Below, one piece after another: positions 34,584-43,333 of a stretch of DNA of 64,000 nt. The translations under genes and the position numbers were made by a program. The stretch spans positions 227,507 through 291,506 of the forward strand of contig NZ_JAVFVV010000008.1 of assembly GCF_030929505.1 (NCBI RefSeq). Reading direction: 5' to 3'. Within the stretch, counting starts at the first letter, position 1. The number at the start of each line of letters is the position of its first letter. The DNA is from Mesorhizobium sp. LHD-90. Lineage in GTDB: Bacteria; Pseudomonadota; Alphaproteobacteria; Rhizobiales; Rhizobiaceae. The notes beneath the pieces are model-generated. The model did no database searches. It was not told the DNA's origin and saw only the letters and a list, made by a program, of their open reading frames with translations.

Positions 34584-35978
34584 ATGCCCAAACCCCGCAT
34601 CCAGTTCATCTGCCAGGCCTGCGGCAACGTCACCTCGCGCTGGGCCGGCAAATGCGAAGCCTGCGGCGAGTGGAACACGCTCGTCGAGGAAGGCACGGCC
34701 GGCGGCATCGGCAGCGGCCCTTCCTCCCTGCGCTCGGCGCGAAAGGGCCGCGCCGTGGCGCTCACCTCGCTGTCGGGCGACATCGAGGACGCACCGCGCA
34801 TCGCCAGCGGCATTTCGGAACTCGACCGCGCCACCGGCGGCGGTTTCGTGCGCGGCTCGGCGCTGCTGGTCGGCGGCGATCCCGGCATCGGAAAATCGAC
34901 GCTGCTGACCCAGGCCGCCGCTGCGCTGGCGAGCAAGGGCCATCGCATCGTCTATGTCTCGGGCGAGGAGGCCGTCGCGCAGATCAGGCTGCGCGCCCAG
35001 CGCCTCGGCGTCGCCAATTCGTCGGTGGAACTCGCGGCCGAGACCAATGTCGAGGACATTCTGGCCACCATCGCCGATGGTCGCCGGCCGGACCTCGTCA
35101 TCCTCGATTCGATCCAGACGCTGTGGACAGACGTCGCCGATTCGGCGCCGGGCACGGTGACGCAGGTGCGCGCCGCCGCGCAGACGCTGATCCGCTATGC
35201 GAAATCGACGGGTGCTGCGATCGTGCTGGTCGGCCACGTCACCAAGGAGGGCCAGATCGCCGGTCCGCGCGTGGTCGAGCACATGGTCGACGCCGTGCTC
35301 TATTTCGAGGGCGAAGGCGGCCACCACTACCGCATCCTGCGCACGGTGAAGAACCGATTTGGGCCCACCGACGAGATCGGCGTGTTCGAGATGTCGGACA
35401 AGGGGTTGCGCGAGGTTTCGAACCCTTCGGAATTGTTCCTCGGCGAGCGGCATGCCGCGGCGCCCGGCGCCGCGGTGTTCGCGGGCATGGAGGGCACGCG
35501 GCCGGTGCTGGTGGAAATCCAGGCGCTGGTGGCGCCGTCCTCGCTCGGCACGCCGCGCCGCGCGGTCGTCGGCTGGGACGGGGCGCGGCTCGCCATGGTG
35601 TTGGCCGTGCTGGAGGCGCATTGCGGCGTGCGCTTCGGCACGCACGACGTCTATCTGAACGTGGCCGGCGGCTACCGGATCTCCGAGCCGGCCGCCGATC
35701 TCGCGGTGGCGGCGGCGCTGGTGTCGTCCCTGACCGGCCTTGCCCTTCCCGCCGATTGCGTCTATTTCGGCGAAATCAGCCTTTCGGGTGCAATCAGGCC
35801 GGTTGCGCATGCGCAGCAGCGTCTGAAGGAAGCGGAAAAGCTGGGCTTTGGACAGGCGGTCCTGCCGCGCGGCAGCGATGAACAGAACGGCGCGAATGCC
35901 GGCATGTTCCAGCCGGCGACGCTGGCGGATCTGGTCGTGCGGATCGCCGGCTCACTGCGGCGCGACGCGGAAGACTGA
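34584..35978 (+). CDS. radA: DNA repair protein RadA
   Basis: RadA is a RecA-like branch-migration motor in recombinational repair. The 464-residue protein has an N-terminal zinc ribbon (CQACGNVTSRWAGKCEACG), Walker A GGDPGIGKST (about 95), the RadA-specific KNRFG motif and a Lon-like C-terminal domain. It starts three bases after the toxin stop, so the toxin-antitoxin unit is spliced tightly into this locus. Confidence 0.96.
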   Translation: MPKPRIQFICQACGNVTSRWAGKCEACGEWNTLVEEGTAGGIGSGPSSLRSARKGRAVALTSLSGDIEDAPRIASGISELDRATGGGFVRGSALLVGGDPGIGKSTLLTQAAAALASKGHRIVYVSGEEAVAQIRLRAQRLGVANSSVELAAETNVEDILATIADGRRPDLVILDSIQTLWTDVADSAPGTVTQVRAAAQTLIRYAKSTGAAIVLVGHVTKEGQIAGPRVVEHMVDAVLYFEGEGGHHYRILRTVKNRFGPTDEIGVFEMSDKGLREVSNPSELFLGERHAAAPGAAVFAGMEGTRPVLVEIQALVAPSSLGTPRRAVVGWDGARLAMVLAVLEAHCGVRFGTHDVYLNVAGGYRISEPAADLAVAAALVSSLTGLALPADCVYFGEISLSGAIRPVAHAQQRLKEAEKLGFGQAVLPRGSDEQNGANAGMFQPATLADLVVRIAGSLRRDAED

Positions 35979-36039
35979 ATGGAAACGCCAGGCCCGCAGG
36001 CGGGGCGGCAGGCGCGAGGGGCCATGAAGTGGGGAATGA

Positions 36040-36711
36040 ATGCCGATAACGCTGCTTGACGGAATTCTCGTCGGCTTCACGCTCGTTTCCGCGATGCTCG
36101 CCATGGTCCGCGGCTTCTCCCGCGAGGTCCTGTCGATCGTGTCATGGCTTGTGGCGGCTGCCGCCGCCTATTTCTTCTACAAGCCGGTCCTGCCCTATGT
36201 GCAGCCCTACATCGACAACGAGCAGTTCGCCATGGCGGCGGCGGCCGGCATCGTGTTCGTGGTGGCGCTGATCATCGTGTCGCTAATCACCATGAAGATC
36301 GCCGACCTGATCGTCGATTCGCGCATCGGCGCGCTCGACCGTACGCTCGGCTTCGTCTACGGCGCGGCGCGCGGCGTGCTGGTGGTTGCGGTTGCCCTGC
36401 TGCTGTTCAATTGGCTGGTCGGCAGCCAGAAGCCGCCGGCGGTCGCCAACGCCAAGTCGCTGCCGATGCTGGAAAGCATCGGCACATGGATCGAAGGCAT
36501 GCTGGCGAAGCTGCCGGACAATCCGCAGGATTCGATCCTGAAGAAAATCGTCCCCGACGAAGGCGAACCCGGCGCGCCGCAGCCAGAAGCTCCGGCAACA
36601 GATGCGCCGGCGGAAAATCCGCCCGCCGAAACGCCGCCGGCCGACGCGGGCCCGGCGGACGCTCCACCCTCGGAAGCGGCCCCGACCGAGACGCCTCCGG
36701 CCAACAATTAG
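36040..36711 (+). CDS. cvpA: CvpA family membrane protein
   Basis: The 223-residue protein has four membrane segments in the first 130 residues with the CvpA pattern (MPITLLDGILVGFTLVSAMLAMVRGFSREVLS). A Pro/Ala/Glu-rich low-complexity tail follows (about 180-223). CvpA was named for colicin V production and has been linked to envelope stress and to purF expression. It lies between radA and purF, its usual place. Confidence 0.93.
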   Translation: MPITLLDGILVGFTLVSAMLAMVRGFSREVLSIVSWLVAAAAAYFFYKPVLPYVQPYIDNEQFAMAAAAGIVFVVALIIVSLITMKIADLIVDSRIGALDRTLGFVYGAARGVLVVAVALLLFNWLVGSQKPPAVANAKSLPMLESIGTWIEGMLAKLPDNPQDSILKKIVPDEGEPGAPQPEAPATDAPAENPPAETPPADAGPADAPPSEAAPTETPPANN

Positions 36712-36906
36712 CGGCTCGCCGCTCGGCTTCTTCTTGACGGCACCAACCGCGTTGCCGTCCGGATCCGCCGGCACCGCATAGCTGGTGCTCGGCGGGCCCT
36801 GCCCTCCTCGTGCCTTGGGTGTGGTGCACTGCGATAAAATGCCGGTGGTATTGCCCGGGGCGTTGCCCTATATGACGGTTTTCCGACAGCAAGGTGGCGT
36901 TCCCCG

Positions 36907-38376
36907 ATGGCAGACGCATCCTCTTTCCTCGCCGCCGAGGCCGACGATCATTTCCACGACGAATGCGGGGTGTTCGGCATCCTCGGGCGGCAGGACGCGG
37001 CGGCGATCGTCACGCTCGGCCTGCACGCGCTGCAGCATCGCGGCCAGGAGGCGGCGGGCATCGTCTCCTTCGACGGCACGCAGTTCCATGTCGAGCGCCA
37101 TGTCGGCCTGATCGGCGACACTTTTACCAAACAGTCCGTCATCGACCGGCTGCCCGGCAGCCGCGCCATTGGCCACACGCGCTACGCCACCACCGGCGGC
37201 GCCGGCCTGCGCAACGTCCAGCCCTTTTTCGCCGAACTGGCGGAAGGCGGCCTCGCCATCGCCCACAACGGCAACATCACCAACGCCATGACCGTGCAGC
37301 GCGTGCTGCAGAAACAGGGCGCGATCTTCTCGTCGACCTCGGACACGGAGACGATCCTGCACCTCGTCGCCACCAGCAAGGAACGCGACACCAATTCGCG
37401 CTTCATCGAGGCGATCAAGCAACTCGAGGGTGCGTTCTCGCTGGTGGCGCTGACCGCCAAGAAGATGATCGGCTGCCGCGATCCGCTCGGCATCAGGCCG
37501 CTGGTGCTGGGCGACCTCGACGGCTCGTGGATCCTGGCTTCCGAGACCTGCGCGCTCGACATCATCGGCGCGCGTTTCGTGCGCGACCTGAAGCCCGGCG
37601 AGATGGTGGTCATCACCTCCAAGGGCATCGAGAGCATCTTTCCGTTCGAGCCGCAGAAACCGCGCTTCTGCGTCTTCGAATATGTCTATTTCGCCCGGCC
37701 GGATTCCTCGGTCGAGGGCCGCAACGTCTACGATGTGCGCAAGCGCATCGGCGCGGAGTTGGCGCTGGAGAGCCCGGTCGAGGCCGACATCGTCGTGCCG
37801 GTGCCGGATTCCGGCACGCCCGCCGCGATCGGCTTCAGCCAAGCCGCCGGCATCCCGTTCGAGCTCGGCATCATCCGCAACCACTATGTCGGCCGCACCT
37901 TCATCGCGCCGGGCGATTCGATCCGCCACATGGGCGTGAAGCTCAAGCACAACGCCAACCGGAAAATGATCGAGGGCAAGCGTGTGGTGCTGGTCGACGA
38001 TTCGATCGTGCGCGGCACCACCAGCCAGAAGATCGTGCAGATGGTGCGCGACGCCGGCGCGCGCGAAGTGCATATGCGCATCGCCTCGCCGCCGACCCGC
38101 GCCTCCTGCTTCTACGGCGTCGACACGCCGGAAAAGGCAAAACTCTTGGCGTCGCGCATGACGGTCGAGGAGATGGCGAGCTTCATCCGCGTCGATTCGC
38201 TGGGCTTCCTGTCGCTCGACGGGCTTTACCGAGCCGTCGGGGAACCCGGCCGCGACAACGAGCAGCCGCAATTCTGCGACGCCTGTTTCTCCAACGAATA
38301 TCCGACGCGGCTGCTCGACTTCGAAGGCCACGACAATGTGCGCACCCTGTCGCTGCTGGCGACCGGCGGGCAGTAG
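36907..38376 (+). CDS. purF: Amidophosphoribosyltransferase
   Basis: PurF catalyses the first step of de novo purine synthesis, making phosphoribosylamine from PRPP and glutamine. The 489-residue protein has a short propeptide ending before the N-terminal nucleophile Cys20 in DDHFHDECGVFGI. It also has the glutaminase residues in RAIGHTRYATTGG and the PRPP-binding VVLVDDSIVRGTTS. Conserved C-terminal Cys residues may bind a metal or Fe-S cluster. It is separated from cvpA by 195 bp and may have its own promoter. Confidence 0.96.
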   Translation: MADASSFLAAEADDHFHDECGVFGILGRQDAAAIVTLGLHALQHRGQEAAGIVSFDGTQFHVERHVGLIGDTFTKQSVIDRLPGSRAIGHTRYATTGGAGLRNVQPFFAELAEGGLAIAHNGNITNAMTVQRVLQKQGAIFSSTSDTETILHLVATSKERDTNSRFIEAIKQLEGAFSLVALTAKKMIGCRDPLGIRPLVLGDLDGSWILASETCALDIIGARFVRDLKPGEMVVITSKGIESIFPFEPQKPRFCVFEYVYFARPDSSVEGRNVYDVRKRIGAELALESPVEADIVVPVPDSGTPAAIGFSQAAGIPFELGIIRNHYVGRTFIAPGDSIRHMGVKLKHNANRKMIEGKRVVLVDDSIVRGTTSQKIVQMVRDAGAREVHMRIASPPTRASCFYGVDTPEKAKLLASRMTVEEMASFIRVDSLGFLSLDGLYRAVGEPGRDNEQPQFCDACFSNEYPTRLLDFEGHDNVRTLSLLATGGQ

Positions 38377-38717
38377 AACAGCGGCAGTATCGTTTGCCAC
38401 GATGTTTGCCCTTGGCAATGTGTTAGTCGCTTGAATCCATTGACGTCAGATTCGGGCTGAGCCAGCTTTTTTACCCTTTCTACCAAGGAATTTGTCATTG
38501 CCGGGCGGAGCGTCCGCAAAGGGTGGAAAGCGGTCAGGCAGCTATTCGTTGGAAGCAGCGCAAAGCTGCCGTCTTGACCTCCCAGTAACGCTGCTTCTAC
38601 AAGTAGGATATGGCAACAAACCTCTGATTAGCCGCGCCCAGCGGCATTGAGCGAAGCATAGTCACGCACAAATGCGGGACAGCTTCCATTTGCCATAGCC
38701 CAATCAGAGATTTTTGA
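38377..38717. other. Intergenic region purF-kinase
   Basis: This 341-bp stretch is lower in GC than the core genes and has no gene I can support. There is no clear terminator after purF; a weak GCT-N5-AGC followed by six T residues lies near 38456-38471. This is the left edge of the accessory patch that runs to about 42 kb. Confidence 0.4.
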
Positions 38718-39215
38718 ATGGCCACGCTCCACCTTACTTGCGGTCTTCCCGGTTCCGGGAAAACGTCGCTGGCCAAGATCATTGAACGGGAAGCGTCTGC
38801 CCTGCGTCTCACCGGAGACGACTGGATGCACATGCTCTACCCCGGTGTTTCCACTCCGGAAGCCGAAACTGGTCCGTGTCGGGGTCGCATTGAGGGCTTG
38901 CAATGGCAGATCGCTCTGCGTGCCCTGAAGCTCGGCTGCAACGTCGTGGTCGATTGGGGAGTATGGTCACGGGCGGAACGTGATATCTGCAGGGAGCAAG
39001 CCCGTGCGGCTGGTGCGAAGGTCATGCTCTGCTTCCTCGATGTTCCCTTTGAGGAGCTTTGGGACCGGGTCTCCCGAAGAAACGCCGTGCTTCCTGCGGG
39101 CACATTCAACATCTCCCGAACAGACCTGCTAAGGTGGTCGAAGCTGTTCGAGCCACCCACCGCGGAAGAGATGGCGCTTTACGATGGGCCAGCTCACCCT
39201 AAGTCCTTCACCTGA
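38718..39215 (+). CDS. P-loop kinase / AAA_33 family ATP-binding protein
   Basis: The 165-residue protein begins MATLHLTCGLPGSGKTSLAKI, a Walker A of the zeta-toxin/polynucleotide-kinase/AAA_33 group. It shows DDWMHMLYPG and a second acidic site VVVDWGVWSRAERD in place of Walker B. It may phosphorylate a small molecule or nucleic-acid end; substrate is unknown. Codon use and GC are lower than in the flanking genes, which fits acquisition. No antitoxin partner is visible. Confidence 0.8.
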   Translation: MATLHLTCGLPGSGKTSLAKIIEREASALRLTGDDWMHMLYPGVSTPEAETGPCRGRIEGLQWQIALRALKLGCNVVVDWGVWSRAERDICREQARAAGAKVMLCFLDVPFEELWDRVSRRNAVLPAGTFNISRTDLLRWSKLFEPPTAEEMALYDGPAHPKSFT

Positions 39216-39272
39216 CCAACGGCAGCTTTCTGGCGGTCGCGCATATGTTGCGAAGGTCCGGCATGGGTCTAA

Positions 39273-39563
39273 ACACGACGTTCATCTGAAATCCGGGGAC
39301 AGTTTTATTACTCAATTCCTGTCGAGCGCTGCCGTGGCGGCCGGGCTTGAACCCGGAATTGAGTAACTGTCCCCGGGATTTCCAGCGCGAAAAAGGGGAT
39401 GGAATTTTCGTCCCACCGGAAAATTTTCTCGAGAGCACGCCGGAAGATGCCGCCAAGCCCTTGTTTTTGCTGACGCCGCCTTTTCCCGCCCGACGCCGTG
39501 GAACGCCGTCGGATACGATTTTCATCTCCCTCTCCAAAACCATGCCTCATACTCTTCGCCGGT
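39273..39563. repeat. 290-bp direct repeat, copy 1
   Basis: This copy matches 40222-40511 at roughly 93% by eye, in the same orientation. Each copy holds an internal dyad: CCGGGGACAGTT and CTCAATTCC on the left pair with GGAATTGAG and ACTGTCCCCGG on the right, around a loop with GGGCTTGAACCC. The right end (GCCTCATACTCTTCGCCGG) abuts the truncated YafY gene. It encodes no clear protein. It may be a MITE or a fragment of a larger element. Confidence 0.85.
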
Positions 39564-39611
39564 GCGGCGCAGAATCTGGATGAGCTGAAAGAGACGATCG
39601 GCTTTGCGCAT
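39522..39611 (-). pseudogene. Truncated YafY/WYL-type transcriptional regulator
   Basis: The minus strand encodes MRKADRLFQLIQILRR, which is the start of YafY-family DeoR-type regulators (an HTH domain plus WYL domain, normally about 220-240 residues). After codon 16 the frame enters the 290-bp repeat (TGEEYEAWFWRGR) and stops. The rest of the gene is gone. YafY regulators are often divergent from VOC-family genes, as here. The N-terminal match is from memory but is strong. Confidence 0.75.
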
Positions 39612-39622
39612 ATGCTGACTCC

Positions 39623-39644
39623 TGCTGCCACAATGGTGGCAACA
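39623..39644. promoter_or_regulatory. Palindromic operator between YafY remnant and VOC gene
   Basis: A 22-bp imperfect palindrome with half-sites TGCTGCCAC and GTGGCAACA (18 of 22 positions symmetric) lies between the truncated regulator and the VOC gene. It resembles the TGxxxCxxx dyads bound by YafY-type regulators. With the regulator destroyed, the VOC gene may be expressed constitutively. Confidence 0.55.
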
Positions 39645-39703
39645 GCGGTGTGAGACAAGCTTCGTGCCGAGCGGCAAAGGGGCCGCCATCGAAGGAGACA
39701 AAT

Positions 39704-40102
39704 GTGAAATTGGCATCAGTGCGCATCATCGCCGGCAACATCAAGCAGATGGTAGCCTTCTACGAAATGGTCACCGGCGTGAAAGCGCAGTGGCTGGCGC
39801 CGGTCTTTGCGGAACTGGTCCTGCCTGGCGCCGTCCTGGCGATAGGATCGGTCGATACCGTGCCACTCTGGCAAGCCGGCAGCTCCGAGCCCGGAGCGAA
39901 CCGCACGTTGTTTCTCGAGTTTCAGGTCGAGGATATCGAAGCGGACTATGCGCGCCTCAAGGACCAGGTCCCGTTGGTGCATGAACTCAAGACCATGCCC
40001 TGGGGCAATGAGACCTTTCAGTTCCGAGACCCCGAGGGTAATGCCATCTCGCTCTATATGCCGGCAACGGAAGAGGCCAAGAGACGGTTTGCAGGCCGAT
40101 GA
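39704..40102 (+). CDS. VOC family (glyoxalase/bleomycin-resistance-like) protein
   Basis: The 132-residue protein has two beta-alpha-beta-beta-beta modules of the vicinal-oxygen-chelate fold, starting VKLASVRIIAGNIKQMVAFYEMVTG and ending with FQFRDPEGNAISLYMP. A likely metal-binding Glu and a His near the middle are present; substrate is unknown. The start is GTG at 39704 with GGAG seven bases upstream. It lies between two copies of the 290-bp repeat, divergent from a YafY remnant. Confidence 0.85.
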   Translation: MKLASVRIIAGNIKQMVAFYEMVTGVKAQWLAPVFAELVLPGAVLAIGSVDTVPLWQAGSSEPGANRTLFLEFQVEDIEADYARLKDQVPLVHELKTMPWGNETFQFRDPEGNAISLYMPATEEAKRRFAGR

Positions 40103-40553
40103 ACTGAATGGGCGAGAAGCTTCGAGACCGAAACGCTATCGCGCCGATCGAGCCAAGAATTCATGGCTCGCGAATGGCAGCTTGCAGCCTTTCACGTCCG
40201 ATGTACGAGTGGCGGGTCGAGACACGACGTTCATCTGAAATCCGGGGACAGTTTTGTTACTCAATTCCTGTGGAGCGCTGCCGTCGCGGCCGGGCTTGAA
40301 CCCGGAATTGAGTGACTGTCCCCGGGATTTCCAGCGCGAAAAAGGGGATGGAATTTTCGTCCCATCGGAAAATTTTCTGGAGAGCACGCCGGCATATGCC
40401 GCCAAGTCCTTGCTTTTGCTGACCCCGCATTTTCCCGCCTGACGCGCGGACCACCGTCGGATACGATTTTCATCCCCCTCCCCAAAACCCTGCCTCATAC
40501 TCTTCGCCGGTTTCCCTTACGAGAGGCCGTGATGGCGAAAGGGAGGGGTGGCG
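40103..40553. other. Region with repeat copy 2
   Basis: This 451-bp gap contains the second copy of the 290-bp repeat (40222-40511) and short flanks. No gene is supported. A long minus-strand open frame that runs through it is a shadow of the next gene. Confidence 0.6.
40222..40511. repeat. 290-bp direct repeat, copy 2
   Basis: This is the second copy, in the same orientation as 39273-39563, differing by about 20 point changes and a few single-base indels. The internal dyad is intact with compensating differences in the loop only. The two copies bracket the VOC gene and the YafY remnant. Confidence 0.85.
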
Positions 40554-41396
40554 ATGGAGAAAAGTCCGGCAATCGACAAGAACTGGGAAGCGTTGAAGCG
40601 CCTGCTGGCCATGCTCGTCGGCATGGCCGAGATGGCAGGCGGCGGCTCCACCCTGCCCCGCCATCTCCACCGCGCCATCCTCAAACTGCTGCGGCCGGCC
40701 GAGTCGGCGGCGCGGCGGCTGATCATCGCGGCGGCGCGGGGTCTGGTCGTGATCCTGCCGCCGCTTCGCCCACGCAAACCGAAGCCGAAGAAGCCAAAGC
40801 CGACATCCATCTTCGTGCGCGACGGCATTGGCACCGGCATCGTGCTGCGGCCCGGCGCGCCGATGCCGGCCCATCTGGCCCATCTCGTTCCTCGCAAGCC
40901 TGCCCAGCGCGCCAAAAACCTGTCGCTGCTCGATCCGCTCAAAAATCCGTTCCGCATCCACCGCCGCCATGTGCCGGCACGCAGCGTGCCGCGCATTTCG
41001 GGGCTCGATTTCAACGCACCGTACCGCCCCCTGCCTGCCCCGCCGTCGCCCGATGATCCGGTCGACGCGGCGCGTCTCGGCCAGCGGCTGGAAGCGCTGG
41101 GCCGCGCGCTCGACGACCTGCCGGGCGAGGCACAACGCTTCGCCCGCTGGAAGGCACGCAACGACGCCGCACGTGCGCGGGACAGGCAAGCCCGCGCCGC
41201 AGGCGGCGAACAAGCTTCCGGCGCGGTCCGGTTCCGGCGCGTCTCGCCGCTGCGGCGCGGGCGTCCGCCCGGCGGACGGCTGTCGCGCTACGACCCGACC
41301 GCCACCCATCCGCGCAACATCCGCGAGATCGACGAGATTCTGGCGCACGCCCATGCGCTCGCCGTCTACGCGCTGGAAACGCCCGACACGTCATGA
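40554..41396 (+). CDS. Conserved hypothetical protein
   Basis: The 280-residue protein is basic, Pro/Arg-rich and has no signal peptide or clear enzyme motif. A single hydrophobic stretch (about 57-72) may be a membrane anchor. Short Lys/Pro-rich segment KPKPKKPKP follows it. The C-terminal half reads like a helical domain with NIREIDEILAHAHALAVYALE. I recall similar unannotated proteins in Mesorhizobium. GGGAGG seven bases before the ATG supports the start. Confidence 0.65.
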   Translation: MEKSPAIDKNWEALKRLLAMLVGMAEMAGGGSTLPRHLHRAILKLLRPAESAARRLIIAAARGLVVILPPLRPRKPKPKKPKPTSIFVRDGIGTGIVLRPGAPMPAHLAHLVPRKPAQRAKNLSLLDPLKNPFRIHRRHVPARSVPRISGLDFNAPYRPLPAPPSPDDPVDAARLGQRLEALGRALDDLPGEAQRFARWKARNDAARARDRQARAAGGEQASGAVRFRRVSPLRRGRPPGGRLSRYDPTATHPRNIREIDEILAHAHALAVYALETPDTS

Positions 41397-41541
41397 CGGC
41401 GCCGCCCAAGCGGGCAGATCCCGAAAGACGAAGCTTTCCAGCGGGCTCAATGGTCAGACGGAATAAAATCCGGGCGTGGCGACGATCCGTGCTGCCCGCC
41501 AGGAACGATGCGTGTCCGGTGGCAGAGCTGGCGGAACCTGC

Positions 41542-41952
41542 TCAGTTCTCGCGCTGCCAGATGATCCCGCGCCTGATCGCCAGCGTCTTTCCCGGTCCGT
41601 GCACCGCCGCGAAAAGCAGGCCGGCCAGGAAGGTAAAATGGTCGACGAAGAAGCCGAACTCATGCTGGTTGCCCTCCCACCGGCCGGGGCCGTGGAAGGC
41701 AAAGGCGAGGAAGATGACGTAGATGCCGGCGAGAAGCGACGCCTCGGAAAAGAACGCGCCGGTCAGGAAGCATAACATCAACGCCACTTCGAAGATCGCC
41801 GCGAGCCACGCCAGCAGCAGCGGAAACGGAAAGCCGGCGGCGGCGATGTAGCCGGCGGTGTCGGCCATGCCGGCGAACTTGAACGCGGCGGCCATGGCGA
41901 AAAGCCCGGCGAAGATCAGCCTGGCGACGAGAATTGCGGCGGTTCTGCCCAT
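41542..41952 (-). CDS. DoxX family membrane protein
   Basis: The 136-residue protein has four membrane segments and the DoxX pattern (VARLIFAGLFAMAAAFKFAGMADTAGYIAAAGFP). DoxX proteins are thought to take part in redox or quinone-linked processes; function here is unknown. It is transcribed away from the SDR gene across a 189-bp gap. Confidence 0.88.
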   Translation of the reverse strand: MGRTAAILVARLIFAGLFAMAAAFKFAGMADTAGYIAAAGFPFPLLLAWLAAIFEVALMLCFLTGAFFSEASLLAGIYVIFLAFAFHGPGRWEGNQHEFGFFVDHFTFLAGLLFAAVHGPGKTLAIRRGIIWQREN

Positions 41953-42141
41953 TTTCTTCCCTTATCCGAGAACGAGATCCTTGCAAGGACGCGTCGGCTT
42001 GGACGTTTCCGACACACTCGCTGGTTGTTTTGACGCCTTTTGTCGATTCGTGCCGGCGGCGGGGCAGCATGGCGGGTTCCCTGAAGGACGGATTCGTCCT
42101 ATGCGAAGCCTTTCCCATCGCAGCATGCAACGGATGCCTTG

Positions 42142-42894
42142 ATGACAGCCTCACCCGACCTCAGCGGCCGCGTCGCCCTCGTTACCGGCGCCTCGCGCGG
42201 CATCGGCTATTTCACTGCCAAACATCTGGCCGCGGCGGGCGCCCATGTAATCGCGGTCGCCCGCTCGGTCGGCGGGCTTGAGGAACTCGACGACGAGATC
42301 AAGGCGGCCGGCGGCCAGGCGACGCTGGTGCCGCTCGACATCACCGACATGCCCGGAATCGATCGGCTCGGCGCCGCTATCCACGAGCGCTGGGGCAGGC
42401 TCGACATCTTGGTCGCCAACGCCGCGATCCTCGGCGTGATCGCGCCGATCGGCCATGTCGAGGCAAAGACCTTCGAGAAGGTCATGACTGTCAACGTCAC
42501 CGCCACGTGGCGGCTGATCCGCTCGGTCGATCCGCTGCTGCGGCTCTCGGATGCCGGCCGCGCCATCCTGCTCACCTCGGGCCTGGCGCACAGTGCGCGC
42601 GCCTTCTGGGCGCCCTACGCGGCCTCGAAGGCCGCCGTCGAGGCGCTGGCGCGGTCCTGGGCGCACGAGACGGAAAACATGCCGCTCCGGGTGAATTGCT
42701 TCGACCCCGGCGCCACCCGCACCGCCATGCGCGCCCAGGCCGTGCCGGGCGAAGACCCGATGAGCCTGCCGCATCCGTCCGACATCGCAAGAAAGATCCT
42801 GCCGTTCGCTGACCCCGCATTCGCCGGCACCGGGCTGATCTACCAGGCGAAACTCGACCGGCTGGTGCGCCACAAGGATCCGGAGCCGGTCTAG
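42142..42894 (+). CDS. SDR family NAD(P)-dependent oxidoreductase
   Basis: The 250-residue protein has the SDR cofactor motif TGASRGIG, NAA in place of NNAG, the catalytic Ser in LTSGLAH and YAASKAA (Tyr, Lys). Substrate is unknown. The ATG at 42142 was preferred over a TTG one codon upstream. Its TAG stop lies inside the terminal repeat of the MITE-like element that follows, so the element supplied or changed the end of the gene. Confidence 0.9.
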   Translation: MTASPDLSGRVALVTGASRGIGYFTAKHLAAAGAHVIAVARSVGGLEELDDEIKAAGGQATLVPLDITDMPGIDRLGAAIHERWGRLDILVANAAILGVIAPIGHVEAKTFEKVMTVNVTATWRLIRSVDPLLRLSDAGRAILLTSGLAHSARAFWAPYAASKAAVEALARSWAHETENMPLRVNCFDPGATRTAMRAQAVPGEDPMSLPHPSDIARKILPFADPAFAGTGLIYQAKLDRLVRHKDPEPV

Positions 42895-43164
42895 AGCATT
42901 TCCGGGCAAATCCGGGTCAGCTCTGTTTCTCCGATGGCGAGGCGATCCGCCAGGAGAGGTGCGAAGGTCGTGGCGGCGCCACGGCCGAGCGGCTCGACGC
43001 AGCGGGCGCCCGCCAGCGGGAAACCCTTCGGGCCGGGTGCATTTGGCCCAAATCCGTCGGGTTCCGGCTCGGCCGTATCACCGATACGACCTTCGCCGAA
43101 ACCCTCGACCTTGGGCCAAATGCCCTCCGGCAGAGCGACCCGGATTTACCCGGAAATGCTCTAG
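42891..43164. mobile_element. MITE-like palindromic element
   Basis: The ends CTAGAGCATTTCCGGG and CCCGGAAATGCTCTAG are perfect 16-base inverted repeats, extended by CAAATCCGGGTC and GACCCGGATTTA. Inside, a second inverted pair around GCATTTGGCCCAA and TTGGGCCAAATGC is separated by a short palindrome near 43080-43090. The whole 274-bp segment is non-coding and folds on itself, the shape of a non-autonomous element. Its left end contains the SDR stop codon. Confidence 0.75.
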
Positions 43165-43333
43165 CGTCTCTGCAGGCTCTCAGAGCGACAGACCCCAAGG
43201 CGGCGCGGCCGGTGTCGGCATCCGTGCTGCGCCAATCCTCCGCCATGTGTGGTGCAGCGCAACCGCCCTCACCGCCAGTATAGGCTGATGGCCCGGCGCC
43301 GCATCCGTGGCGTCGTCTCCGGTAACCCATGCA
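43165..43333. other. Intergenic region before the DMT transporter
   Basis: This 169-bp gap follows the MITE-like element. It has no recognised gene or strong promoter. Confidence 0.4.

Larger units (their letters stand above)
39216..39703. other. Region with repeat copy 1 and YafY remnant
   Basis: This 488-bp gap contains the first 290-bp repeat, the truncated YafY-family gene and the YafY-type operator, each listed separately. No intact gene is present. Confidence 0.6.

Noticed and set aside
38718..39215. P-loop kinase as a zeta-type toxin
   Set aside because: No epsilon-type antitoxin gene is adjacent and the protein is shorter than zeta toxins; left as a general kinase.
40300..40312. GGGCTTGAACCC, resembling a tRNA T-arm, inside both repeat copies
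   Set aside because: No anticodon or acceptor arms fit around it; it is a loop hairpin of the repeat.
40470..41354. Minus-strand frame of 294 codons running into the repeat copy 2
   Set aside because: It overlaps the plus-strand hypothetical gene, which has a good ribosome-binding site. The shared end TGEEYEA with the YafY remnant comes only from the repeat.
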